A stretch of 20,357 bases of DNA from contig DKGY01000013.1 of the NCBI GenBank assembly GCA_002453475.1, forward strand, positions 471 to 20,827, written 5' to 3'. Below the pieces are notes generated by a model. The model was not told the origin of the DNA and ran no database searches. It saw only the letters and a program-made list of their open reading frames with translations. Positions 7,252 to 13,254 of the stretch are shown here, piece by piece. Each line of letters starts with the position of its first letter. Within the stretch, counting starts at the first letter, position 1. A program made the position numbers and the translations under genes. This DNA comes from Clostridium sp. UBA6758 (lineage in GTDB: Bacteria > Bacillota > Clostridia > Clostridiales > Clostridiaceae).

Positions 7252-7341
7252 TATAGAGGGGTTTTATATATTAATGAAAGGGAATTTATATTATCATTTC
7301 TATTAATAATTTACTGGTGTTGTAAGTAAACCACCTCTATA
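7252..7341. repeat. Nested imperfect inverted repeat (possible structured leader RNA)
   Basis: The outer arms TATAGAGGGGTTTTA (7252-7266) and TAAACCACCTCTATA (7327-7341) match at 13 of 15 positions. Inside, TATTAATGAAA and TTTCTATTAATA pair with one bulge, and TTTAC...GTAAG can form a third small stem, so the whole may fold as a three-way junction. It would lie in the leader of the minus-strand gene at 7018-7200, or upstream of agr on the plus strand. No known riboswitch class recognised. Confidence 0.5.
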
Positions 7342-7424
7342 TAAGTGTGTTATCCATATATGATTATAACTGAAAAGAATCTTATAGTGTGGTTTTTGGA
7401 ACGAAAGGTCAAATATCGAACATG

Positions 7425-7521
7425 TAAGTTAAATGCTAATGTAAAATTAAGTTTTAATGTGAAAAATAAGTTTTAATGAGTAAAATAAGTAATTTCAGGT
7501 ATGGAATAAGTAATTTCATGA
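7425..7521 (+). promoter_or_regulatory. Array of five TAAGT direct repeats, probable AgrA (LytTR) binding sites
   Basis: TAAGT repeats begin at 7425, 7448, 7467, 7486 and 7507, spaced 23, 19, 19 and 21 bp, close to two helical turns. Copies 2 and 3 share the 12-mer TAAGTTTTAATG; copies 4 and 5 share TAAGTAATTTCA. With their left flanks they resemble the AgrA site ACAGTTAAG (for example ACATGTAAG at 7420-7428). The LytTR regulator encoded downstream is the obvious ligand. Confidence 0.65.
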
Positions 7522-7551
7522 AAATTCAAAATAAAACATGTGAAAGTGGTG

Positions 7552-7557
7552 TATAAT
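7552..7557 (+). promoter_or_regulatory. -10 box of the agr operon promoter
   Basis: A perfect TATAAT about 32 nt before the agrB ATG. The expected -35 position (about 7529-7534) is AAATAA, a poor match, which fits a promoter that needs an activator bound at the upstream repeats. Confidence 0.6.
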
Positions 7558-7589
7558 TTTGTTAAAACTTGAATCTAAGAAGGGGTTTT

Positions 7590-8309
7590 ATGATTAGTAT
7601 TATAGTAAAAAAGATTATGAATTTTATAGCCACAGAATCTAATATAGAAGATATATATTATCTTGATAGAATTAGATATGGGTTAGAGGTTTTTATAAGT
7701 GAGGGGATTAAATTAATCATAATACTTTTAATATCTCTTATACTTAATAGATTACCTGAATTTCTCATTATCACAGTATTAATTTTAGGAGTTAGAACTA
7801 AACTTGGAGGTGGGCATTGCAAAAGCTTTGCAAGATGCTTTATAAAAACTATAGGGATATATTTAATTATGTATTTTTTATCTTCTATAATAATAATACC
7901 GAGATTCATAAGAATTTTAATATTAGTATCTGTTATAGCTACAATTTTTACAGCTAAATATAGAACTAAGATTAAAGAGATAGAGGCTCCCAATGTAATT
8001 TTAAAGTTAAAATTAAGGACGAGCTTCATATATTTATTCACATATACTTTAGTAAGAGTAATAAATAATTCCGTATACATAAATCTTGTATTATTATTTG
8101 GAACATATATGATTTATGAATATTATATGAATAACAGGGGGAAAACTATAATGAAAAATTTAACAAAAAAATTCGATTTAAGAAAACTTATGAGTGGTAT
8201 ATTAACTACTGCTAGTATAGGAGTAGGAGATGCAGCATTAAAGGCGTCTTCTATATTCTTTTGGGGAGAAGTTGAATTACCATTAGAAATAAGAGAAAAA
8301 AGTAAATAA
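7590..8309 (+). CDS. agrB: AgrB-type peptide-processing membrane protease, reading in frame into AgrD
   Basis: AgrB cleaves the C-terminal tail of the AgrD pro-peptide and helps make and export the cyclic signal. The first 187 residues are a full-length AgrB: several membrane helices, the RTKLGGGHCKSFARC segment with catalytic His76 and Cys83 (His77 and Cys84 in Staphylococcus aureus, same spacing), and a short cytoplasmic end. Unusually there is no stop codon before agrD: codons for NNRGKTI lead straight into the AgrD methionine at 8151, giving a 239-residue fused frame. The ATG at 7590 is chosen for its AAGAAGGGG site; a TTG at 7569 lies before that site. It is the first gene of an agrB-D-A-C cluster. 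Confidence 0.93.
   Translation: MISIIVKKIMNFIATESNIEDIYYLDRIRYGLEVFISEGIKLIIILLISLILNRLPEFLIITVLILGVRTKLGGGHCKSFARCFIKTIGIYLIMYFLSSIIIIPRFIRILILVSVIATIFTAKYRTKIKEIEAPNVILKLKLRTSFIYLFTYTLVRVINNSVYINLVLLFGTYMIYEYYMNNRGKTIMKNLTKKFDLRKLMSGILTTASIGVGDAALKASSIFFWGEVELPLEIREKSK
8151..8309 (+). CDS. agrD: AgrD-type autoinducing peptide precursor with serine ring residue
   Basis: Precursor of a cyclic quorum-sensing peptide, 52 residues. The leader (residues 1-31, MKNLTKKFDLRKLMSGILTT...) is an amphipathic helix, as in other AgrD proteins. The core S34-I-F-F-W38 is followed by GEVELPLEIREKSK, which aligns with the S. aureus tail DEVEVPKEL. The ring-forming cysteine is replaced by Ser34, so the expected product is a five-residue lactone ending in Trp38, with an unknown number of leading residues. 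It has its own AGGGGG ribosome site (8135-8140), 10 nt before its ATG and inside the 3' end of agrB, in the same frame. It can therefore be made separately or as a fusion with AgrB. Confidence 0.85.
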   Translation: MKNLTKKFDLRKLMSGILTTASIGVGDAALKASSIFFWGEVELPLEIREKSK

Positions 8310-8350
8310 TAATTATGTAAAATGTGCTATAATTGTTAGGGGTGATGAAG

Positions 8351-9085
8351 ATGCAATTATTGTTAATAGAAGATGATATTATTCAAAGTGATAATTTGTC
8401 TAATCTAATTAAAGAAAGCTATAATAATGTGGAGCTCCTAAAGGCACATTCTGTTAATGAATCATTAAAAATCATTAGTGAAAAAAGTATTGACTTATTC
8501 TTTATTGATATCAATCTACCAGATGGTTCCGGAATAGATTTAGCTAAAAACATTAGATCCATGGAAGGTTATGAATTAAGAGGAATAGTATTTATAACAA
8601 GTCAAGGCTTTCAGATGGTAGATGCATTTAAAAACATACACTGTTATGATTTTTTAATAAAGCCTTATAGTAAGGAAGATATTATAAGAATCATAGATGT
8701 GTTTACGAAAGAAAATGTTAAGAAGAATGACAATCGAAAGTATAGCATTATATCCATAGAAAATAAGATAACATATAAACTATATCATGACGATATAGTT
8801 TTTGTTGAGTATATACCGAGGAAGTGCAAAATTGTGACAGCTAAGAATGGAGTAATTTACGCAAAATTATCCCTAGCAAAACTTTTAAGTATGATAGAAT
8901 CAAATAGTATAGTGCAATGTCATAAATCCTTTATTGTAAATACTAAATACATAAAAAAAATAGACAAGCTATACACTAAACTATGGAAAATATATTTTAT
9001 TAACATTAGTGAAGTTATTGACTTATCCATAAGTTATAGTGATAAAGTGTTTGAAATTTTAGGGTATGAAAATGAGTATAAATAA
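8351..9085 (+). CDS. agrA: AgrA-type response regulator (receiver plus LytTR domain)
   Basis: Cytoplasmic response regulator of the agr circuit, 244 residues. The receiver domain (1-120) has the acidic pocket E7-D8-D9, phospho-acceptor D53 (FFIDINLPDGSG), T83 and K104 (LIKPYS). The C-terminal half is a LytTR DNA-binding domain (DDIVFVEYIPRKCKI, then VQCHKSFIVNTKYIKKI). It is predicted to bind direct repeats such as those at 7425-7521 and activate agrB. The ATG at 8351 is preferred: AGGGGTG (8338-8344) lies 6 nt before it, whereas an ATG at 8345 touches that site. It starts 41 nt after agrD and overlaps the kinase gene by 14 nt. Confidence 0.92.
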   Translation: MQLLLIEDDIIQSDNLSNLIKESYNNVELLKAHSVNESLKIISEKSIDLFFIDINLPDGSGIDLAKNIRSMEGYELRGIVFITSQGFQMVDAFKNIHCYDFLIKPYSKEDIIRIIDVFTKENVKKNDNRKYSIISIENKITYKLYHDDIVFVEYIPRKCKIVTAKNGVIYAKLSLAKLLSMIESNSIVQCHKSFIVNTKYIKKIDKLYTKLWKIYFINISEVIDLSISYSDKVFEILGYENEYK

Positions 9086-10301
9086 TTTTTTAGAATTGTT
9101 TACGTTAGGTATGATTTGCAATATTTTATTTGATAAAATTAATGTTAAAAATATTTTAGTTTCTATTGTATTAGCATATGTTTTTGGTATTATTATAAAA
9201 ATACCAGTGGTTACTATAGGAGCTTTAACTATAATATATGCACTTATAAATAAATTTTTATATAATGATACTTTTTACAAAGCTATAATAAAGATAACTA
9301 TATCTTTATTAGTTTTAATGATAGCAGAAAGTATTGTTGGAATTATAGTAGGTATATTAAATATTAATCCAGACAGTATGAATTTAACCATAGTATTATT
9401 AGGTGTATTTAGTATTACATTAGTTTTTGTATATTATTTTACTAAATATATAAAGGTGAATATTTCAACTATACCTAAGCTTAATACCAAAATTATAATA
9501 ATAGGGATAGTAAATTTATTTCTAATATTAACTATATTAATATTTATAAATGATAGTCATTTCATAGGTAATGGATTAAGAATTGGATTATTTTCAGCCT
9601 TATTAGTATTTATTATAATAACTATGATTTTATGTAAGGATATATATAAAATAATGAAGGAAAATGAGATATTAGAAATTCAAAATAAATATAATTTAAT
9701 TTTAAATGAGTATATTGAGAAGTTAAGAGCTAGTGAACATGAATATAAAAATCATTTAAATGTAATATACTCTACCCTTCAAGTAGGAGATTATAGTGAA
9801 GTTAATAAAGTCATAAAGAAGTATATAGAAGATATAACTTATAAGGATACTTTAACAAAACTAATGACTATAGATAATATAATTTTAAGAGCTCTTATTT
9901 ATAGTAAAATTTGTGAAGCAGAAAAAGCAGATGTAAATATAAGATACAATATTAATAATAGCTTGAATGATATAAAGATTAGTCAATCTGATATGGTAAT
10001 TATCCTGACCAATTTATTAAATAATGCTATAGAATCAGCTAAGGAGAGTTCAAGTAAATCAGTCGAGATATATATAGATGAAGATTACTCAACTAATGGT
10101 AAGTATATTATTACTGTAAAAAACACTGTGAAGGATATGAATGAGATAAATATATCTTCAATGTTTAAAGAAGGATATTCAACGAAGAGTTCAGGTAGAG
10201 GATATGGACTACATAATGTGCAAAAAATAGTGAGTAGTAATAAAGGTAATATTTTAATAGATACAGACAATGATATGCTTTCTGTTGAAGTACATATTTA
10301 A
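9072..10301 (+). CDS. agrC: AgrC-type sensor histidine kinase (HPK10 family)
   Basis: Membrane receptor for the AgrD-derived peptide, 409 residues. The first 200 residues contain about six hydrophobic segments, the usual AgrC sensor layout. A linker helix leads to the H-box SEHEYKNHLNVI with His223 as probable phospho-acceptor (RHDYxN in AgrC). The N-box TNLLNNAIESA and G-box SSGRGYGLHNVQKIV mark an intact ATP-binding domain. The ATG at 9072 is 7 nt after AGGG (9061-9064); an ATG at 9066 is too close to it. Its 14-nt overlap with agrA suggests translational coupling. The kinase comes after the regulator, the reverse of the staphylococcal order. A strong terminator follows. Confidence 0.92.
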   Translation: MSINNFLELFTLGMICNILFDKINVKNILVSIVLAYVFGIIIKIPVVTIGALTIIYALINKFLYNDTFYKAIIKITISLLVLMIAESIVGIIVGILNINPDSMNLTIVLLGVFSITLVFVYYFTKYIKVNISTIPKLNTKIIIIGIVNLFLILTILIFINDSHFIGNGLRIGLFSALLVFIIITMILCKDIYKIMKENEILEIQNKYNLILNEYIEKLRASEHEYKNHLNVIYSTLQVGDYSEVNKVIKKYIEDITYKDTLTKLMTIDNIILRALIYSKICEAEKADVNIRYNINNSLNDIKISQSDMVIILTNLLNNAIESAKESSSKSVEIYIDEDYSTNGKYIITVKNTVKDMNEINISSMFKEGYSTKSSGRGYGLHNVQKIVSSNKGNILIDTDNDMLSVEVHI

Positions 10302-10310
10302 ATATTTATG

Positions 10311-10346
10311 AAAAATAGATATCAATAAATTTTGATATCTATTTTT
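10311..10346 (+). terminator. Rho-independent terminator of the agr operon
   Basis: AAAAATAGATATCA (10311-10324) pairs perfectly with TGATATCTATTTTT (10333-10346) around an 8-nt loop, ending in a T-run directly after agrC. Confidence 0.9.
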
Positions 10347-10415
10347 TATATAAGCTATTAAATTTGTGTGATATAACATTGAAAATATGTATAAATATTA
10401 AGGTAGTCATTAAAA

Positions 10416-10430
10416 TAAGTTTCAAACTTA
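10416..10430. promoter_or_regulatory. 15-nt palindrome upstream of the Nudix pseudogene
   Basis: TAAGTTTCAAACTTA is a perfect 7-bp dyad around one base, 25 nt before the Nudix start. Its left arm with flank (AAAATAAGTTT) matches the repeats in the agr promoter, so it may be an AgrA-type or other operator. Inference only. Confidence 0.4.
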
Positions 10431-10455
10431 ACTTAGTTATGGGGGAGATATAGTC

Positions 10456-10956
10456 ATGGAATTATGGGATGTTTATGATAAATATAGGTATAAAGTTGGA
10501 AGAATACATGAAAGAGGTAATCCTATGAAAGAAGGGGATTATCATATGGTAGTTCATGTTTGGATTATCAATGACAAAGGAGAGATACTAATCCAAAGAA
10601 GGCAATCCTTTAAAGCTGGATGGCCTAATATGTGGGATGCTGCTGCAGCTGGCTCTGCAATAAAATGAGACGATAGCATATCTGCCGCTACAAGAGAAAC
10701 TAAGGAAGAGTTAGGAATTGATTTAGATGTAGATAGAGCAGAACACTTATTTACAGTTAAGTTTTCTTGTGGATTTGATGATATTTGGTTTGTTAGACAA
10801 AATGTTAATATAAGTGATTTAAAACTTCAACATGAAGAGGTAGCAGAAGCTAAGTAGGCTACTTTTAAAGAGGTAGAAGAAAAGAAGATTAATGATAAAC
10901 TAACTCTTGTATCTTATAGGAAAAATGATAATATAGCTAGGCTTGAAGGTGTATAG
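10456..10956 (+). pseudogene. Nudix hydrolase (IDI/YfcD-like) pseudogene with two in-frame stops
   Basis: The 166-codon frame encodes a complete Nudix hydrolase of the isopentenyl-diphosphate-isomerase-like group (MELWDVYDKYRYKVGRIHERG..., KAGWPNMWDAAAAGS, then the Nudix box with RETKEELG). It is broken twice without loss of frame. TGA at 10666-10668 (codon 71) stands where the Nudix box glycine is expected (GGA to TGA). TAG at 10855-10857 (codon 134) stands where these proteins usually have Trp (TGG to TAG). A good GGGGGAGA ribosome site remains, and the rest of the frame looks undamaged, so inactivation is probably recent. A 70-residue fragment lacking the catalytic box could still be made. 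The natural end is TAG at 10954-10956, followed by a terminator. Confidence 0.88.
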
Positions 10957-10959
10957 AGG

Positions 10960-10997
10960 AAAGGGTTTTATATCTGTTTGAAGGTATAAAATCCTTT
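10960..10997 (+). terminator. Rho-independent terminator after the Nudix pseudogene
   Basis: AAAGGGTTTTATA (10960-10972) pairs with TATAAAATCCTTT (10985-10997) over 13 positions with one G-T pair, followed by AATTTTTAT. Confidence 0.8.
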
Positions 10998-11154
10998 AAT
11001 TTTTATCTGATACCTAACAATTGTAATCAGTTAAAACTCTATTAAGTGGAAATAACAGCACTATGATCCGAGATAAATAAAATTTAACTAAATTTTAATG
11101 AAAGATCAAGTTATCTTAGAAGTTTTATATGATAAAAACTATTTAAATAAAGAC

Positions 11155-11182
11155 TTTAAAATGTTTTATAAAATGATATAAT
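11155..11182 (+). promoter_or_regulatory. Promoter of the repeat-protein/MoxR/VWA operon
   Basis: An extended -10 element TGATATAAT (11174-11182) with a fair -35 TTTAAA (11155-11160) at 16 bp. The transcript would start about 108 nt before the first gene, leaving a long leader. Confidence 0.6.
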
Positions 11183-11240
11183 TAAATGGAGAATCATTAT
11201 TACTTAATAAAATTATTATTCAATAGGGGGTAGATAAAAC

Positions 11241-11265
11241 ATAAGATTTTTAAGAAAAGTCTTAT
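11241..11265 (+). promoter_or_regulatory. Leader hairpin of the MoxR operon
   Basis: ATAAGATTTTT (11241-11251) and AAAAGTCTTAT (11255-11265) pair over 11 positions with one G-U pair and a 3-nt loop, followed by TTTAAAA. The T-tract is short, so it may be a leader structure, a weak attenuator or an RNA-stabilising stem. An AGGGGG at 11225-11230 precedes it without a usable start codon. Confidence 0.45.
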
Positions 11266-11297
11266 TTAAAAGCTACTAATCCAGGAGGTATAATGTT

Positions 11298-12101
11298 ATG
11301 GATTATAATAGAGCTATGGAAATGGTAAAGAGAAATCCAATTATTATAAAAACTATAAAAGACCCATCAGAAGAAATGAAGCTTTTAGCTGTAGAGAAGG
11401 ATGGTATGGCTTTACAGTATATAAAAAATCAAACAGAAGAAATGAAAGAAAAGGCACTTAGAAGTAATGTAAATGCTATTGAATTTATAGATGAACCTAC
11501 TCTACAGATGAAGGAGTACGCAGTTAAAGAAAGCTGGAATACATTAAAATTTATAGATAATCCTAGTGAGGCATTAGTAAGTTTAGGTATTGAACAAAAG
11601 GGCTGGGCTATTCAGTATTTAAAGAATCCTAGCTGTAAGATTCAGATGTTAGCTATAGAAAAAAACTATGATTCTATCAAATATATAGAGAATCCTTGTG
11701 AAGAAGTACAAGAAGTGGCTGTAAATATTAGCTATGATGCTTTAAGATATATGAATAATCCTAGTGAGAGAGCTGAAATTTCTGCAATTAGAAATAATGA
11801 GGCAGCTATTAAGTTTATTTCTAATTTAAGTAAGGAAAAAATGATAAGGTTTTTAAAAGAAAATATATTAGTAATTAAGTATCTGATAAAAGAAATATCT
11901 CTAGAAGAGCTTGAAGGAGTATTAAAAGAAAGGTTATCAAGTGAAGATATAGAAGATAGCTATGTAAGAAATTTTATTAATTGTGAAAGCATAAATAAGA
12001 AATATAATAATATTTCCATAGATAAGATTATATTTATTCATAAGTATGGAAGTAGTAGAGCAAAGAGAATTGCTATAGATGAAAAGCTAAAGATGATGTA
12101 G
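11298..12101 (+). CDS. Solenoid protein of 22-residue tandem repeats (DUF4116-like), first gene of MoxR operon
   Basis: The 267-residue protein is built from tandem 22-residue repeats. A partial copy (4-21) is followed by seven clear copies from residue 22 to 175 and one degenerate copy to about 197. The consensus is NPSEEM...A(V/I)xxx...A(I/L)(K/Q)(F/Y)I, predicted as paired helices, similar to DUF4116-type repeats. The C-terminal 70 residues are helical and unrelated to the repeats. No signal peptide or membrane segment, so it is probably cytosolic. Function unknown; its place ahead of a MoxR ATPase and a VWA protein suggests an adaptor or substrate-binding part. AGGAGG lies 9 nt before the ATG, and the next gene starts 13 nt after its stop. 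Confidence 0.8.
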   Translation: MDYNRAMEMVKRNPIIIKTIKDPSEEMKLLAVEKDGMALQYIKNQTEEMKEKALRSNVNAIEFIDEPTLQMKEYAVKESWNTLKFIDNPSEALVSLGIEQKGWAIQYLKNPSCKIQMLAIEKNYDSIKYIENPCEEVQEVAVNISYDALRYMNNPSERAEISAIRNNEAAIKFISNLSKEKMIRFLKENILVIKYLIKEISLEELEGVLKERLSSEDIEDSYVRNFINCESINKKYNNISIDKIIFIHKYGSSRAKRIAIDEKLKMM

Positions 12102-12114
12102 GAGGATATGATAA

Positions 12115-13248
12115 ATGAACTTTAATGATACATTAAAAAGCGTAGAGCTAGTAATAGAAACTAATGAAGTACCTCTTATTGTAGGAGAGAGTGGAATAGG
12201 TAAAACTGCTCTTGCTAAGGCTCTAGCAAGAAAGCATGAGTGGAGCCTTGTTGTTATAGATGGAAACCTTTTAAAGGAAGGTGAAATAGGGGGATTACCC
12301 ACTGTTGAAGAATATAGTATTAAAGATAGTGATGGAAGACTTATTAATAAAAAAACAACTATATATGCTATTCATACAAAGCTTAGAGAAATAGATAATC
12401 TTATATTAGAGAATAAGGAAGTACTTTTATTTATAGATGAAATAAACCGTTGCGAGCATAGTGTACAACAAGAGCTTATGAACTTAATATTAAATAGGGA
12501 GATAAACGGATATAAGCTTCATGATAAAGTTAAAATATTAGCTGCAATGAACCCATCTAGTAAATATGGATCAGACTTTGATTATCAAGTAGTAGATATG
12601 GATGCTGCTCAGGAGAATAGATTTGTGTGGCTTAACATGGAAAGCGATGCAAGGGGCTGGATTAAATGGGCCACAGAAAATGAAGTTGATAGAAAAATTA
12701 TAGAATTTATATCTACTTTTCCAGAGCATCTCCATAGTATTAATGAGGATGATATAAGAGCAACACCAAGAAGTTTTGAAAGAGTGTCTAAAAGTTATAA
12801 GCTATATAAAGAAAATAAAGATAATATACCAAGAAGAGTATTCTTAAATGTTTTAAGAGGGAATCTTGGAAGAGTCATAGCAGAGCAGCTTATGGATTTC
12901 ATAGAGTCAGATAATACAGCTTTAATTTCTCCAGAAGAAGTATTTGAAAAAGCAAATTTATCAGAAGAGATTAAGATAAAAATATCAAAGGAAAGTCATA
13001 CTAGATTATATTTAACAGCAAATAATATGATAAATTACATTAATAGAAAAATCCAAGAGGCAGAAGGCGAAGATGTAAGCAAAGTTATAGCTAGATTTGT
13101 TGAGTTTTTAAACTTATATCCAATAGATTTAATGATTGGAATTATGCAAGATATGAGGGAAAGTCAAAAAAATATATATAACTTTGTATTAAAAAATGAA
13201 GACTTTGTAGAGGCTTATTTTGCTGCTTATACAGAGATAAAGGAATAG
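12115..13248 (+). CDS. MoxR-like AAA+ ATPase
   Basis: ATP-driven remodelling ATPase of the MoxR/CbbQ type, 377 residues, cytosolic, expected to form hexameric rings. Motifs are intact: Walker A G24-ESGIGKT-31, Walker B LLFIDE-109 with INR following, sensor 1 AAMNPS, and an arginine-finger region QENRFVW. The C-terminal 150 residues form the helical lid plus an extra helical domain. MoxR ATPases usually work with a VWA-domain partner encoded next door, and here such a gene starts 6 nt after the stop. The reading start is supported by AGGAGG 8 nt before the ATG. Middle gene of a three-gene operon. Confidence 0.92.
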   Translation: MNFNDTLKSVELVIETNEVPLIVGESGIGKTALAKALARKHEWSLVVIDGNLLKEGEIGGLPTVEEYSIKDSDGRLINKKTTIYAIHTKLREIDNLILENKEVLLFIDEINRCEHSVQQELMNLILNREINGYKLHDKVKILAAMNPSSKYGSDFDYQVVDMDAAQENRFVWLNMESDARGWIKWATENEVDRKIIEFISTFPEHLHSINEDDIRATPRSFERVSKSYKLYKENKDNIPRRVFLNVLRGNLGRVIAEQLMDFIESDNTALISPEEVFEKANLSEEIKIKISKESHTRLYLTANNMINYINRKIQEAEGEDVSKVIARFVEFLNLYPIDLMIGIMQDMRESQKNIYNFVLKNEDFVEAYFAAYTEIKE

Positions 13249-13254
13249 ATAATC

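Larger units (their letters stand above)
7201..7589. other. Divergent intergenic region upstream of agr, 389 bp
   Basis: It holds three things, listed separately: a long nested inverted repeat (7252-7341), an array of five direct repeats (7425-7521) and a -10 box (7552-7557). I see no supported reading frame in it. Confidence 0.7.
10957..11297. other. Intergenic region between Nudix pseudogene and MoxR operon, 341 bp
   Basis: It holds the pseudogene terminator, the promoter of the next operon and a leader hairpin, each listed separately. The part between about 11000 and 11150 shows no supported gene or strong structure. Confidence 0.6.

Noticed and set aside
7425..7521. CRISPR array
   Set aside because: Repeat units are only about 12 bp with no conserved long repeat or unique spacers of constant length, and no cas genes are nearby; the position before an AT-rich -10 box fits regulator sites.
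7658..8080. 140-codon minus-strand frame opposite agrB
   Set aside because: It mirrors the hydrophobic agrB sequence, has no ribosome site and no recognisable family features.
8325..8333. Extended -10 box TGCTATAAT just before agrA
   Set aside because: A transcript from it would begin inside the agrA ribosome site, so it is unlikely to be a useful promoter for agrA.
10666..10710. Selenocysteine reading of the TGA in the Nudix gene
   Set aside because: The codon stands for an expected glycine, not cysteine; only a 4-bp hairpin lies too close after it, and a second stop of a different kind (TAG) occurs downstream.
11098..11181. 27-codon reading frame starting at 11098
   Set aside because: No ribosome site precedes it, and it overlaps the promoter of the MoxR operon.
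11241..11279. Possible 12-codon leader peptide with an ATA start after the AGGGGG at 11225
   Set aside because: ATA is not a reliable start codon, and the frame coincides with a hairpin that explains the sequence better.
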